This document shows, piece by piece, positions 1 to 14,141 of a stretch of 64,000 nucleotides of DNA. The DNA is from Centrapalus pauciflorus (taxonomy: Eukaryota; Streptophyta; Magnoliopsida; Asterales; Asteraceae). Made by a program: the position numbers and the translations under genes. The notes under the pieces are model-generated. The model had not been told where the DNA came from. It saw nothing but the letters and a program-made list of their open reading frames with translations, and ran no database searches. Location of the stretch: positions 221,168-285,167 of the forward strand of contig JAANYP010000250.1 in NCBI GenBank assembly GCA_020465985.1. The letters run 5' to 3'. How positions within the stretch are numbered: position 1 is the first letter of the stretch; every line of letters begins with the position of its first letter.

Positions 1-251
1 TTGTCACGTGTCAATTTCTCATTTAATTTGTCATGTATCAAAACTTCAATCTGCCACGCCATTACTTTGTTAAATTTGAATCCAAATCATATCCAATTCA
101 ATCTATTTTGATCTAATCTTACTAATCTAATACATAATCAACTAAAATCTAATAAGCTCAATTTTTTAATAATTATTTCATGTGTTTTTATAAATACTTA
201 TTCTTAATTTTTTTAAATTCAACCCATGTAGTACATGGGTATATAAACTAG
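1..251 (+). mobile_element. Non-autonomous Helitron, 3' part
   Basis: The right end shows the Helitron signature: a hairpin (CCCATGT-AGT-ACATGGG, 224-240) followed after a short AT spacer by CTAG at 248-251 and then a T. Helitrons insert between A and T and end in CTRR. The left edge (TGTCACGTGTCA) resembles sequence found about 30 bases inside the 5' end of the other Helitrons here, so only a few bases are probably missing beyond the window. No coding capacity is seen. It lies in intron 2 of the TFIIIC gene. Confidence 0.7.
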
Positions 252-255
252 TGTG

Positions 256-256
256 T

Positions 257-295
<39 letters not shown>
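256..295. repeat. (CA)n(TA)n microsatellite
   Basis: About 14 CA units run directly into about 6 TA units, between the Helitron end and the exon 2 splice donor of the TFIIIC gene. Short reading frames through it are artefacts. Confidence 0.9.
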
Positions 296-304
296 GTAAG
301 TAAC

Positions 305-689
305 CTTGCCATCTGCTTTTTCTAGTAGATCACAGACAGCTTTTACTGCAGGTGCATAGTCTTGTATCTGTACATCATCTTCTATGCCATCTCGTGTAGC
401 AATTTCTCTATCTGCATTTTTATTATCGGTGAATGCCTTATCCTCTTTAATAATTTCAATTCTTTGTAAACGACCCAAATGCTTTGCATAACGGTATAAA
501 TGGGTCATGTTGGTGTTTACGATTGAAGTATTTTTATGCTCCCCCTCATTGCCAGCTTCTTTCTTCCTTATCAGTGTTGATTGCCTCACAATTAAACGAC
601 GGGATTCAAGACTCATTAGTATATAGAAAAAGTTCCTGTGTTGAATGCCAAGTTCCTTGGCAAGTTCATTTTGCGTTACTCCATCCGTT
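305..689 (-). CDS. TFIIIC B-block-binding subunit, exon 2
   Basis: This is the second coding exon of the plant TFIIIC subunit that binds the B box of tRNA genes (TFC3-like, the largest TFIIIC subunit). The acceptor AG is at 691-690 after CTGCTGC. The donor is GGCAAG/GTTACT, with GT at 304-303. Its single leading base completes the arginine codon begun by exon 1, and the next 128 codons are open. The protein carries the family's winged-helix-like segment (VTQNELAKELGI then RNFFYILMSLE), the LIVRQST strand, the conserved THLYRYAKHLG block, and DYAPAVKAVCDLLEKADGK at the exon end. I recognise these blocks from plant TFIIIC homologues. The remaining exons, more than 1,500 residues in the family, would lie left of the window. 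An ATG at 616 lies inside the exon and is not the gene start. The gene looks intact here. Confidence 0.82.
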
Positions 690-1582
690 CTGCAGCAGTA
701 GAAAGTATAGCAAGATCAGTAGTCATTATGCATACAGTGTTTTCATAGTCTCTACAAAGCAATGCAATAGGGGTCTCTTTATGTCTAAAGAATTACTTCT
801 CAAATCCAAATTTTTCTTGATTTTCCTGTTAGAGCATCTACATTATTAAGGACTTTAAGGTCCTTACCAATTGACATGTTGACTTTTCTAAATTTATTGA
901 AGTTTTTCTTCTTAATGTTCAATGTCTTTTTTTTCAAAGACCATTCTTCATAAAAACCAACTTCTACAATCCTAAAAGCCTTTACAATCCTAAAACACTT
1001 TACAAGTCCTTATGATTTAATTATAAACTAGAGATAATTTTAAACATTTATAACGGAAAAACTAGTCCTATAGACTCCCCTCTCCTTGGTTTTGTGACGA
1101 AGAACCTGTCCTCCTAAAAACCTCTCCTGCAATCACAAGTCATCCACAAAAACTGTTATGATGGCGACTCATTGGTACGTCAACGGTCAACCAAAGGACG
1201 GATTTCCTAAATATGGCATTTTTTCGTAGAGCTTTTAAGAAAGATTTCACCTTTATAATTATTTATAATTGTATTTAAGATAATTATAGTATTTATAATT
1301 ATTTGTAAATATCCAATAAAGATAACATAAAAGTAGATGATGTAAAAACTTTTTCATCCGAGAAAGTCTTAAGCTTGCGTTTAATTCACGAAAACTAGTT
1401 GGTTTTCGATTTTAGTTTTGAAGTTATAGTTTTTAGGAAAAAAAAAACAAGAGTTTCTATGAAAATTGTAAACTTATTTAGATGATTAAGTTTTTGTTTT
1501 AAGAAAAAATAAGGTGGATGATTATAAAATAAGAAAAATAGGTTAGGTAATAGAAAAGTAAGAAAGAGAGTATTATAAAAAA
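690..1582 (-). other. TFIIIC intron 1, 3' part
   Basis: AT-rich intronic sequence with no supported gene. The text at 831-860 (TAGAGCATCTACATTATTAAG) is reminiscent of a MITE end, but no matching opposite end was found. GCGTTTAATTCACGAAAA at about 1377 is loosely mirrored by the reverse complement of TTTTCATAAACTAAACGC at about 2909-2926. An older inverted-repeat element may therefore surround the MULE at 1583-2765. Confidence 0.45.
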
Positions 1583-2765
1583 GGGTAAATTACAATTTTC
1601 GTCCCTGTGGTTATACACAAATTATGGTTATCGTCCTTCTAATGATTAAATTACGATTACAGTACTTATAGTTGGCAATTTATTATGCATTTGGTCCCTT
1701 TGTCCAATATTTTTTTTTAAATGACGATTTTGCCCTTTTATTTTTATTTCAGTTTTGGTCCTTGATAAAATTATTTCTTTTATTTCATTTTACTAATAGA
1801 TTTTTATTCTTTTACTATTTATTTAATATATTTTCTATTCTTTTATTATATTGTCTAGTTATTACTATTAAAATTCAATTGAAATAAAAGGTTATTCAAT
1901 ATGTTTTATTTATTTATTTATTTGATATTATTATTAATAGTATTAATATTATTATTTTGTTATGATTTAAGTATTTACATGACTAAGTAGTAATCAATGA
2001 AAATAACTTGTATATGACTTAATTTAATATGTTGTATTTTTGTTAATTATTGTTATAAATACTATTATTATCGTTCATACACATTGATTTTAGATATACG
2101 TTGAACTATTTATATATTTATTTTTCTAAATGTATATTACTTTTCATTTATAAAAAATTGAAACTATTTATGCATTTAATTTATTTATCTATTCTCTTTA
2201 TTATATGTTACATTCATATAAATACTTATATATTTAATAATTTTTTATTCAAATTAATTTAATTATTTTGTTTTTATCTTAACCAAATATATAATTTAAC
2301 GTGTTTTCTATTCTAATTTAGTTATACCATAAAGTTAATGGTCAGATAAACCTTATACATATAACTTAAGGAAACCCATAATTGTTGTAATTATAACTTA
2401 ATGAAATATATAATTATTTCATAAAGTTAAAAATTAAATTAATTTATACATATAAATATGTAAAGTTTACATATCTTGTTAATTTTAAACTATATTTTTT
2501 GTTTAACAAATAGTAAATATATTAAATAAATAGTAAAAAATAAAAAAGCTATTAATAAATTAAATAAAAAGAAATAATTTGATCAAGGACCAAAACTGAA
2601 ATAATAATGAAAGGGCAAAATCGTCATTTTAAAAAAAACATTGGACAAAGGGACCAAAGACATTATAAATTGCCAACTATAGGTACTGTAATCGTAATTT
2701 AATCATTGAAAGAACGGTAACCATAATTTGTGTATAACCACAGGGACGAAAATTGTAATTTACCC
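1583..2765. mobile_element. Non-autonomous MULE with long TIRs
   Basis: The termini are inverted copies beginning GGGTAAATTACAATTTTCG and extending about 190 bp (1583-1775 against 2577-2765). The element is flanked by a perfect 9-bp direct repeat, TATAAAAAA, at 1574-1582 and 2766-2774. A 9-bp duplication with long TIRs is diagnostic of the Mutator superfamily. The roughly 800-bp centre is extremely AT-rich and non-coding. It sits in intron 1 of the TFIIIC gene, so the transcript would carry a long self-complementary hairpin. Confidence 0.85.
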
Positions 2766-3101
2766 TATAAAAAATATAGGGTAGGTAATAAAAAGCAAGA
2801 GAGAATATAAAAAGTTGTATTTTAAAAAGTGAAATGAAAATTTATGAAATTGTTGTTAAGTAAACAAGTTTTTATTTTTATTAAAAAGTTTGATGGAAAA
2901 TTTGAAAATTTTCATAAACTAAACGCGTATATACAATTTTAAAGAACAGGATGATGGGACCAAACCAAAAAGGTAAAAATTGTATTTGATTATCCTTTCT
3001 ATGAAAAAAAACCAATATTTTATGATCCTTGCTTATTTAAAATTTGAGTTTCATGTTCTTCTTGGCTGAAAAAGTTTTACGATACTTTGTATTGTATTAT
3101 A
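2766..3101. other. Intronic sequence, no gene seen
   Basis: This starts with the MULE's right-hand target duplication (2766-2774) and continues as AT-rich intron 1 sequence up to the Helitron CTAG at 3102. Nothing else is supported. Confidence 0.6.
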
Positions 3102-3398
3102 CTAGGTTATTACCCATGTATTACATTTAGAAATTGATATTTATACATATGTATAATATAATAATTATATGAATAATAAAATTTGCTTAATTTTAGTTAG
3201 TTAGTTATTAAATTAATCCATATTAGATTTACATAGATTTGATTTGTTTTAAAATTTAAAAATAAAATCAGTAAATGACGTGGCAAAAGGAGAGAGCGAC
3301 ATGTGGCAAATTAAGTGAGAGAATGTCATGTAGCAAATTAAATGAGAGTTTGCCACGTGACATTTAGTTACTCTTTTAATAGCATAGATAGAGATAGA
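3102..3398 (-). mobile_element. Short non-autonomous Helitron
   Basis: Read on the minus strand, the element starts near TCTATCTCTATCTATGCTA, has the subterminal TGTCACGTGGCA block shared with the other Helitrons, and ends with a hairpin ATGTAATACAT, then GGGTAATAAC, then CTAG (3105-3102) before a T. At about 300 bp it can only move with transposase supplied elsewhere. It lies in TFIIIC intron 1, in the same orientation as the gene. The exact 5' end could be a few bases either way. Confidence 0.75.
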
Positions 3399-3540
3399 TA
3401 TTACAATTCGTCCTTGTAAAAACCGCTTCTTGTGTATATCCATCTCCTTGGTCTATCGTTAAGGACTTCCTCCAAAACTGTCATCTTGGCATCCTACGGA
3501 CTAATAAGGACAATCAACCAGTCATATCATACAAGCAAAC

Positions 3541-3914
3541 CTGGAAATGGCAAGACGCTCAAGCACCCGCCGTTGTGGCAAAGAAATACCGGCATCTGAT
3601 GCTTTTATATCGTAAATCCCAAGGAAGCTGCTACGCAGATCCTCCGCTGCCACAATCTTCAACTCCATCGCCTCCGAGTCTTCAAACGATTGAATCATAG
3701 GGTCTTCAGCATCGAACGAAACGCCATTGCATTCAAATTGCAGACCTGGAATATTCAGAAGATTGGACCATAAGGCATTCTTAACGTTAGTGCAGAGGTG
3801 GAGACCGTTCGACGAGAGATAAGAATGGATTTTGGGCCAAAGACTACGCAGAGTTAGTCCGGTAACTTGTTGCGAGCATATTTCTTCGAGCGCTCCGTTG
3901 ACGACGGCGTCCAT
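3541..3914 (-). CDS. TFIIIC B-block-binding subunit, exon 1
   Basis: This is the N-terminal exon of the B-box-binding TFIIIC subunit, needed for RNA polymerase III promoters in the nucleus. The start is the ATG at 3914-3912, giving MDAVVNGALEEICSQ. Family blocks follow: LTLRSLWPKI, LCTNVKNALWSNLLNIPGLQF, LKIVAAEDLRSSFLGIYDIK, ASDAGISLPQRRVLERLAIS. These match the N-terminal winged-helix region of plant TFIIIC homologues. The exon is 374 nt (124 codons plus 2 nt). It ends TCCAG/GTTTGC with the donor at 3540-3539, and the two spare bases join the first base of exon 2 to make arginine. No frameshift or stop is present. The intron separating the two exons is about 2.85 kb because transposons have entered it. 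Confidence 0.85.
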
Positions 3915-4140
3915 TGGTGGTCGAACGACGGCGGCGGTGCATGCAATCGTTGGCGGTGGCGGTTAATCGACGAAACACGAGAAGTTTTTTTTGTATTTAC
4001 GAATCAAAAAATTGGGGGTTTTTGAGGAGAGGATGTGTTGGAGGTTGGAACTTAGGTCTAGGGTTCGAATCCCCTTCACAGGATTCAAAACCATTTTTTT
4101 TTATACACGTGAACTTGCATTTATACTCTATCTATCTATA
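3915..4140 (-). promoter_or_regulatory. TFIIIC 5' leader and promoter region
   Basis: About 225 bp separate the ATG from the Helitron that begins at 4141. The proximal part is GC-richer (GGCGGCGG and similar), as in many plant 5' leaders, then it turns AT-rich. Any promoter element further upstream would now lie inside or beyond the inserted transposons. No clear TATA box is seen in the gene's orientation. Confidence 0.5.
4062..4072 (+). promoter_or_regulatory. Candidate pol III B-box (TFIIIC site)
   Basis: GGTTCGAATCC is a perfect match to the B-box consensus GGTTCGANNCC that TFIIIC recognises. It lies about 150 bp upstream of the TFIIIC subunit ATG, on the opposite strand to the gene. No convincing A-box or complete tRNA cloverleaf surrounds it: the flanking T-stem pairs for only three bases. 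It could be a decayed tRNA or SINE remnant, or an extra-TFIIIC site. Confidence 0.45.
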
Positions 4141-4291
4141 TCTATATTGTTATAATAATTGAGAACAATTCTGCCATGTGTCACCGTTCTAATACATCAC
4201 TTTTTCATTTTTCCACTCTTTTTCTAAAAATAAAAATTAACATTAATTTAAGTAATATTCTTATCATTTAATTGATTTAATTTAAACTTTA

Positions 4292-5460
4292 GGGAGAATT
4301 TCATATATACCCTTCTAAAACCTCATAATATCATATATACTCAACCTAAAATTTTAATATCATATATATCCCTCCTAAACATCACAATATCATATATATA
4401 TCCAATTTTAATTATTAATATCACATATATCCCTCTTAAACATCATTAATATCATATTTACCCAGATTCATTAATTTAATTATTTTTATAACATTTAAAA
4501 CTTATAATTAATATTGCTCATTAATTAATGACTATTATACCCTTACTTATTTATTTTTTCAACTAAACTTCAAAATATCATATTTATCCAACTTAAATTA
4601 AAATATCATGTCCCTTTTAATAATTTTATATAATTTATTTTTGTAAACTTTACTAAATAAAATTTTCAAACTAAAACAAATTAATATTAACAATAGAAAT
4701 AAAAATAAAAAATTGTATCATGTTTTTGCTCGTTTGTAATCAAATCGTATCGTATTTCTATATTTTCTTATTTGTTTTTTTCCAACGATAATCTATATAC
4801 AATTAACTGATTATATTTTATGTTTTTTCTTTTCTTTTAGAATTTTACAGTTGTATCGCATTTTATTCTTTTAGTTCAGTATATATTTTTTGTTTTCTAA
4901 TACATTAGTTTCAAATTTTTTTCAAGTTTGCATTCGTTTTATAACCATTGTTTATTTAGTTTACTTTTTTTTTAAAAAATATTTTATATTTAATTTAGTA
5001 AAAAATTCAGTTGGATATAAAATTATTAAAATTTTTTAAAATTTTATATTTAGTTTATAAAAGATTTTATATTTAATTTAATAAAATTTATATTTATTTA
5101 GTAAAGTTTACAAAAAATAAATTATATAAAATTATTAAAAGGGATATGATATTTTAATTTAAGTTGGATAAATATAATATTTTGAAGTATAGTTGAAAGA
5201 AGAAATGAGTAAGGGTATAATGGTCATCAATTAATAAACAACATTAATTATGAGTTTTAAATGTTTTAAAATAATTAAATTAATGAATTTGGGTATATAT
5301 GATATTAATGATGTTTAAGAGGGATATATGTGATATTAATAATTAAAATTGGGTATATATGATATTATGATGTTTAGGAGGGATATATATGATAATAAAA
5401 TTTTAGGTTGGGTATATATGATATTATGAGGTTTTAGAAGGGTATATATGAAATTCTCCC
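4292..5460. mobile_element. Non-autonomous MULE inside the Helitron
   Basis: Inverted termini of about 370-380 bp start GGGAGAATTTCATATATACC on both sides (4292-4670 against 5080-5460). A perfect 9-bp direct repeat TAAACTTTA flanks the element (4283-4291 and 5461-5469), which identifies Mutator-type transposition. The arms contain degenerate internal repeats of CATATATAYCC type. The centre is AT-rich and non-coding. The arms would fold into a long hairpin RNA if transcribed. Confidence 0.85.
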
Positions 5461-7293
5461 TAAACTTTATTGTTGAAACTTCTTATTTTTGTTACCTAAA
5501 ATAATTCAAACTACAATTAATATTCATTATAAATTTTCAAGATTAACAAGCTAAAATATTTTTTTTTTAAAATCAATAAAATAATAAACCATGTTTAAAT
5601 GCCCTAAAGAGTAAATAATTTAAAAAAATATCAGTAAAATAAAAAAATTAGTTTTATAATAAAAAATTTTAAAAGATTGACTTAAAGTCATCATTTTTTA
5701 CCATTAAATCAATAATTCAAATATTTTAGATCACATTTTAGTCGTCTTCTTTGACTTAAATTTTTTTTAAAAGATTGACTTAGAGTCATCATTTTTTACC
5801 ATTAAATCAATAATTCAAATATTTTAGATCACATTTTAGTCGTCTTATTTGACTTAAACATTGACTTGTCATCGTTTTTTATCATTGAAGTATAGTTGAA
5901 AGAAGAAATGAGTAAGGGTATAATGGTCATCAATTAATAAACAACATTAATTATGAGTTTTAAATGTTTTAAAATAATTAAATTAATGAATTTGGGTATA
6001 TATGATATTAATGATGTTTAAGAGAGATATATGTGATATTAATAATTAAAATTGGGTATATATGATATTATGATGTTTAGGAGGGATATATATGATATTA
6101 AAATTTTAGGTTGGGTATATATGATATTATGAGGTTTTAGAAGGGTATATATGAAATTCTCCCTAAACTTTATTGTTGAAACTTCTTATTTTTGTTACCT
6201 AAAATAATTCAAACTACAATTAATATTCATTAAAAGTTTTTAAGATTAACAAGCTAAAATATTTTTTTTTAAAATCAATATAATAATAAACCATGTTTAA
6301 ATGCCCTAAAGAGTAAATAATTTAAAAAAATATCAGTAAAATAAAAAAAATTAGTTTTATAATAAAAAATTTTAAAAGATTGACTTAAAGTCATCATTTT
6401 TTACCATTAAATCAATAATTCAAATATTTTAGATCACATTTTAGTCGTCTTCTTTGACTTAAATTTTTTTTAAAAGATTGACTTAGAGTCATCATTTTTT
6501 ACCATTAAATCAATAATTCAAATATTTTAGATCACATTTTAGTCGTCTTCTTTGACTTAAACATTGACTTGTCGTCGTTTTTTATCATTGAAGTATAGTT
6601 GAAAGAAGAAATGAGTAAGGGTATAATGGTCATCAATTAATAAACAACATTAATTATGAGTTTTAAATGTTTTAAAATAATTAAATTAATGAATTTCGGT
6701 ATATATGATATTAATGATGTTTAAGAGGGATATATGTGATATTAATAATTAAAATTGGGTATATATGATATTATGATGTTTAGGAGGGATATATATGATA
6801 TTAAAATTTTAGGTTGGGTATATATGATATTATGAGGTTTTAAAAGGGTATATATGAAATTCTCCCTAAACTTTATTGTTGAAACTTCTTATTTTTGTTA
6901 CCTAAAATAATTCAAACTACAATTAATATTCATTAAAAGTTTTCAAGATTAACAAGCTAAAATATTTTTTTTTAAAAATCAATAAAATAATAAACCATGT
7001 TTAAATGCCCTAAAGAGTAAATAATTTAAAAAAAATATCAGTAAAATAAAAAAATTAGTTTTATAATAAAAAATTTTAAAAAATTGACTTAAAGTCATCA
7101 TTTTTTACCATTAAATCAATAATTCAAATATTTTAGATCACATTTTAGTCGTCTTCTTTGACTTAAATTTTTTTTAAAAGATTGACTTAGAGTCATCATT
7201 TTTTACCATTAAATCAATAATTAAAATATTTTAGATCACATTTTAGTCGTCTTCTTTGACTTAAACATTGACTTGTCATCGTTTTTTATCATT
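5184..7293 (+). repeat. 703-bp tandem triplication
   Basis: Three near-identical copies start at GAAGTATAGTTGAAAG: 5184, 5887 and 6590. Each copy contains the distal 277 bp of the MULE's right TIR, its 9-bp target duplication and about 417 bp of Helitron flank. Within every copy a 95-bp block (from AAAAGATTGACTTA to GTCTTCTTTGACTTAAA) is itself duplicated in tandem. Copies differ by scattered substitutions and 1-bp indels. Confidence 0.9.
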
Positions 7294-7453
7294 GATTCAA
7301 TGATTTTGCATGTATGTCATCTTTTTATTGTTTTTTATTGTATCTTAATTTTAAAAAAAATGAAGGTTTTTAAGGGATCCCACGTCTTTATTAACATTTA
7401 ATTTATAACAAATCTTTTACATCAATCTATGTAATACATGGGTATTAATCTAG

Positions 7454-8205
7454 TACTATATAAAATAAGAAAACCACTTGGAGATTCTGTACTAGTGGAT
7501 GGAAAATAATTAATGGTCCAAATTAATGACAACTCATAACTATTTATGAAATGTCTCTTATACCCTTAAATAAAATCAATAATTATACCTATGCCATTTT
7601 TTTAATTCATTTTCCAAATTTACTACCTTAACTTAATTACATTAAATTTTGATTTTAATTTTTCATTAATGAATTAATATTTACCTAAAATAAATATGTG
7701 TCATTATTATCCTTAATGATCAAAGTTAAATCCAAATCTAAAAATTTGGATTTAAATGTAGAAGTGTAGTAAATAAAGTTAAAAATTTTTGTTAATTATT
7801 TTGCTAACAAGATTTAAAATTTAATTGATAAAACTTCAATTGTGAATATGATAAATTTTGATTGTTGATTTTCAGATATTCCATTTTTATATTTTATCAT
7901 TTTCAAAATATATACAAATTCACATGATTGAAGTTTTTTGTTTCTTACATTGATATTTCATATTTGAAGTTAATAAAAGTTAAAAGAAACATTTTTTTGC
8001 AAACACATATTATATGTTTTTAATAATACAATATAATAATATTTTTTATTTAATATCAAATAACTAAGTATTTTTTATCTTTAATTTAACTAGCTTTCAA
8101 TCTTTTTTATTTTAATTATATATAAATTTTATACCAATTTATTAAAATATAAAAAAAAATATGCATTTTCTAAACCAATCCATGTAATACATGGGTTGAT
8201 TAACC
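7454..8205 (+). mobile_element. Degenerate Helitron relic
   Basis: The start (TACTATATAAAATAAG) looks like a Helitron 5' end split by the insertion of the element that ends at 7453. The right side has the expected hairpin CCATGTAATACATGG (8180-8194), but the terminal tetranucleotide reads CTAT instead of CTAG. AT-rich, non-coding. Confidence 0.45.
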
Positions 8206-8738
8206 TATATATTATAATAAAACAAAAAATTCATGTCATATGTCACTTCTACAATACAAGAAAATTTTATTTTTCCACATCTTTTTCCAAATTTAACACA
8301 TTAACTTAGTTGCATTAAATTTTGACTTTATTTTTTTCATTAATTAATTAGTAATAAATTAGATTTTGTAACATTTAAAATAATGTTTACCTAAAATAAA
8401 TATCTATCATTATTATCCATAATAATCATAATTAGATCCAAATGTAAAAAATTTGAATTAGTTGTGGAAATTATTATTATTATGTATAATAAAGGAAAAC
8501 ATCAAATGTCACGTGTCACCTCTGCTTTCACCAAAAAGATAATTACAACTTATAAAAAATAAAAGATAAATACAATTTAATATTTTTAAAGAAGATAAAT
8601 ATACTCTATTTTTTAATCTGTAAATAATAAAAAATAAACACAATTATTATTTTTGTATGTTTTTATTTTTATTTGTATAAATTTTAGATAAATAAATTTA
8701 ATTAAAAATATCCACGTAATACGTGGGTTATAAACTAG
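8206..8738 (+). mobile_element. One or two short nested Helitrons
   Basis: Two 5'-end-like blocks are present: ATATTATAATAAAACAAA near 8206 and TGTATAATAAAGGAAAAC near 8483. Both are followed by a TGTCAYRTGTCAC motif. One clear 3' end follows: hairpin CCACGTAATACGTGG (8712-8726), then GTTATAAA, then CTAG at 8735-8738 and a T. The outer element's own 3' end is not resolved. Confidence 0.6.
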
Positions 8739-8767
8739 TTTATATGTAGCTTTATATATTATATATG

Positions 8768-11823
<3,056 letters not shown>

Positions 11824-11839
11824 ATATATATATATATAT

Positions 11840-12175
11840 TGTTAGATTTATTATTTCGATCATAGGAGTTGTTTTGTAATAATTATTATCTTTGTATTTT
11901 GTCTTGTATTTAATTTCCATGTACTTTGTTTCTATGTAATAGTCTAGGGGCCAAATGTGCCAATGTGTAAGACTTAATTAAATGGAGCTATTATAGGCTC
12001 CTAGGGTTACTTTATTTCTCACGGTTGACATTTGAATACAATATCACAGCCGCCATTTTGTCATATTCTCTCTAACATTCATATTGTCTTTTCTTCATCA
12101 TTTCACATTTATTGAGCTTGTTTCTTCATGTGTGTGATAAGAAAATCATCAAGGTGCTGAAACAATATGGGTACA
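11840..12175 (+). mobile_element. LTR of a truncated retrotransposon
   Basis: The sequence starts TGTTAGATTTATT, ends GGGTACA, and is followed two bases later by a primer-binding site complementary to initiator tRNA-Met. No second LTR or gag-pol was found nearby, so this is a 5' LTR remnant. Its left edge touches the TA tract beside the TIR element. Confidence 0.6.
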
Positions 12176-12177
12176 AT

Positions 12178-12189
12178 TGGTATCAGAGC
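12178..12189 (+). other. Primer-binding site (tRNA-iMet type)
   Basis: TGGTATCAGAGC is the standard plant LTR-retrotransposon primer-binding site, complementary to the 3' end of initiator methionine tRNA. It sits two bases after the LTR end. Confidence 0.75.
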
Positions 12190-12734
12190 TCAGAGGGGTG
12201 GATTTCAACTGCTTCTTTCGGATTCTGCTGGGTTTTGTTGTTTGTTCTTCGTGTTCTTCCATTCTACCCGGTTAGATATTCATTTTCCTCTGTTTTTCTA
12301 TGTTTCTTGTGCTATAATGGTCATATAAACATCACATTATCATTCTCTACTGATTTTAAGCTCATTTAGTTCCATATCTCTGTTAAAATCATCAAGAATC
12401 GGCCATTTTTAAGTTTGAAAATATGGGATTTTTAAGTGGGTTTTTTAACTTGTTCATGCTGTTTTTAGGTGTTTTTTAGGTTATTTTAAATCACCAAAAG
12501 TGTTTAAAATAGTTTATAAATCATTTAGAACTGTTTTTAGGCTTTAAAACTGATAAAAATCGAATTCTGCTCAGTTCTGCCTTAGAAATCGTAAAAAACC
12601 CGCTGTATTTCGGATCTTTACTGTAGAACTTCGGACCACCTAGGCACCAATTTCGGACCACCCATTGCCCTAATTCGGACCTCACTTCGGTCCAATTCGG
12701 ACCATACTTAGGTGAATTTCGGACCCCCCCCATA
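12190..12734 (+). other. Retroelement leader, no coding region
   Basis: This follows the primer-binding site and resembles an untranslated retroelement leader (T-rich, with repeated GTTTTTAGG motifs). At 12600-12730 it carries six or so TTCGGACC/TTCGGAT motifs, also found inside the gypsy LTRs at 18600-18800, 24610-24820 and 33960-34110. No gag is visible. Confidence 0.5.
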
Positions 12735-13620
12735 AGTAATGTGAATGGTCAATTAGGTAATGTGAATGGTCATTTAAGTAATGTGAACGATCAATTAAGT
12801 AATATAAATGGTTAATTAAGTAATGTGAATGATCAATTAAATAATGTAAATGATCATTTAAGTAATGTGAATGGTCAATTAAGTAATGTGAATGATCATT
12901 TAAGTAATGTGAATGATCTAATAATTATAAAAGAAGTGTAAATAGTTAAATAATTATTGTGAATGATCAAATAAATGTACAAGAAGTATAAATATTTAAA
13001 TAAGTGTTGTGAACGATCAATTAAGTAATGTGAATGATTAATTAAGTAATGTGAATGATCAATTAAATAATCTGAATGATCGTTTAAGTAATGTGAATGG
13101 TAAATTAAGTAATGTGAATGGTTAATTAAGTAATGTGAATGATCATTTAAGTAATGTGAATGGTCAATTAAGTAATGTAAATTGTTAATTAAGTAATGTG
13201 AATGATCAATTAAATAATGTGAATGATCATTTAAGTAATGTGAATGGTCAATTACGTAATGTGAATGGTTAATTAAGTAATGTGAATGATCATTTAAGTA
13301 ATGTGAATGGTTAATTAAGTAATGTGAATGATCATTTAAGTAATGTGAATGGTTAATTAAGTAATGTGAATGATCAATTAAATAATGTGAATGATCATTT
13401 AAGTAATGTGAATGGTCAATTAAGTACTGTGAATGATCATTTAAGTAATGTGAATGATCAATTAAGTGTTGAAGAATTGTGAATGGTCAAATAAGTGTTG
13501 TGAATAATCAAATAAGTGTACAAGAAATATAAATAGTTAAATAAGTGTTGTGAATGATCAATTAAGTAATGTGAATGATCAATTAACTAATGTGAATGGT
13601 GAATTAAGGAATGTGAATGG
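12735..13620 (+). repeat. 21-bp minisatellite array, copy 1
   Basis: About 40 tandem units of roughly 21 bp (AATTAAGTAATGTGAATGATC and variants with GGTC or CATTT). Less regular 'AAATAAGTGTTGTGAATGA' units lie in the middle and at the end. A second array of the same units lies at 22640-23215. Confidence 0.92.
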
Positions 13621-13702
13621 TCGCTGTAATTACGAAAATACCCTTGCCTATGTGGGGTACGCTGGATACGCAGGATTTTGAAGGGGACACTTTTGAACCA
13701 AT

Positions 13703-14141
<439 letters not shown>

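Larger units (their letters stand above)
4141..7453 (+). mobile_element. Large Helitron with nested insertions
   Basis: It begins TCTATATTGTTATAATAA after an A, with the subterminal TGCCATGTGTCACC block. It ends with a hairpin around ATGTAATACAT, then GGGTATTAAT, then CTAG at 7450-7453 and a T. There is no Rep/helicase gene, so it is non-autonomous. Its interior is occupied by a MULE (4292-5460) and a 703-bp tandem triplication (5184-7293), which together make up most of its length. Confidence 0.7.

Noticed and set aside
484..849. Plus-strand open frame opposite the TFIIIC exon
   Set aside because: It is antisense to a conserved exon and has no recognisable content.
1672..1887. Phe/Leu-rich small frame resembling a membrane peptide
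   Set aside because: It lies within the AT-rich MULE TIR and centre; composition alone gives hydrophobic codons.
4040..4090. A tRNA gene around GGGTTCGAATCCC
   Set aside because: No acceptor, D or anticodon arms can be drawn and no A-box is present; only the B-box-like motif is kept.
3914..4162. Plus-strand open frame upstream of the TFIIIC ATG
   Set aside because: It reads through the leader/promoter region antisense to the gene, ends in the Helitron and has no domain; better explained as non-coding.
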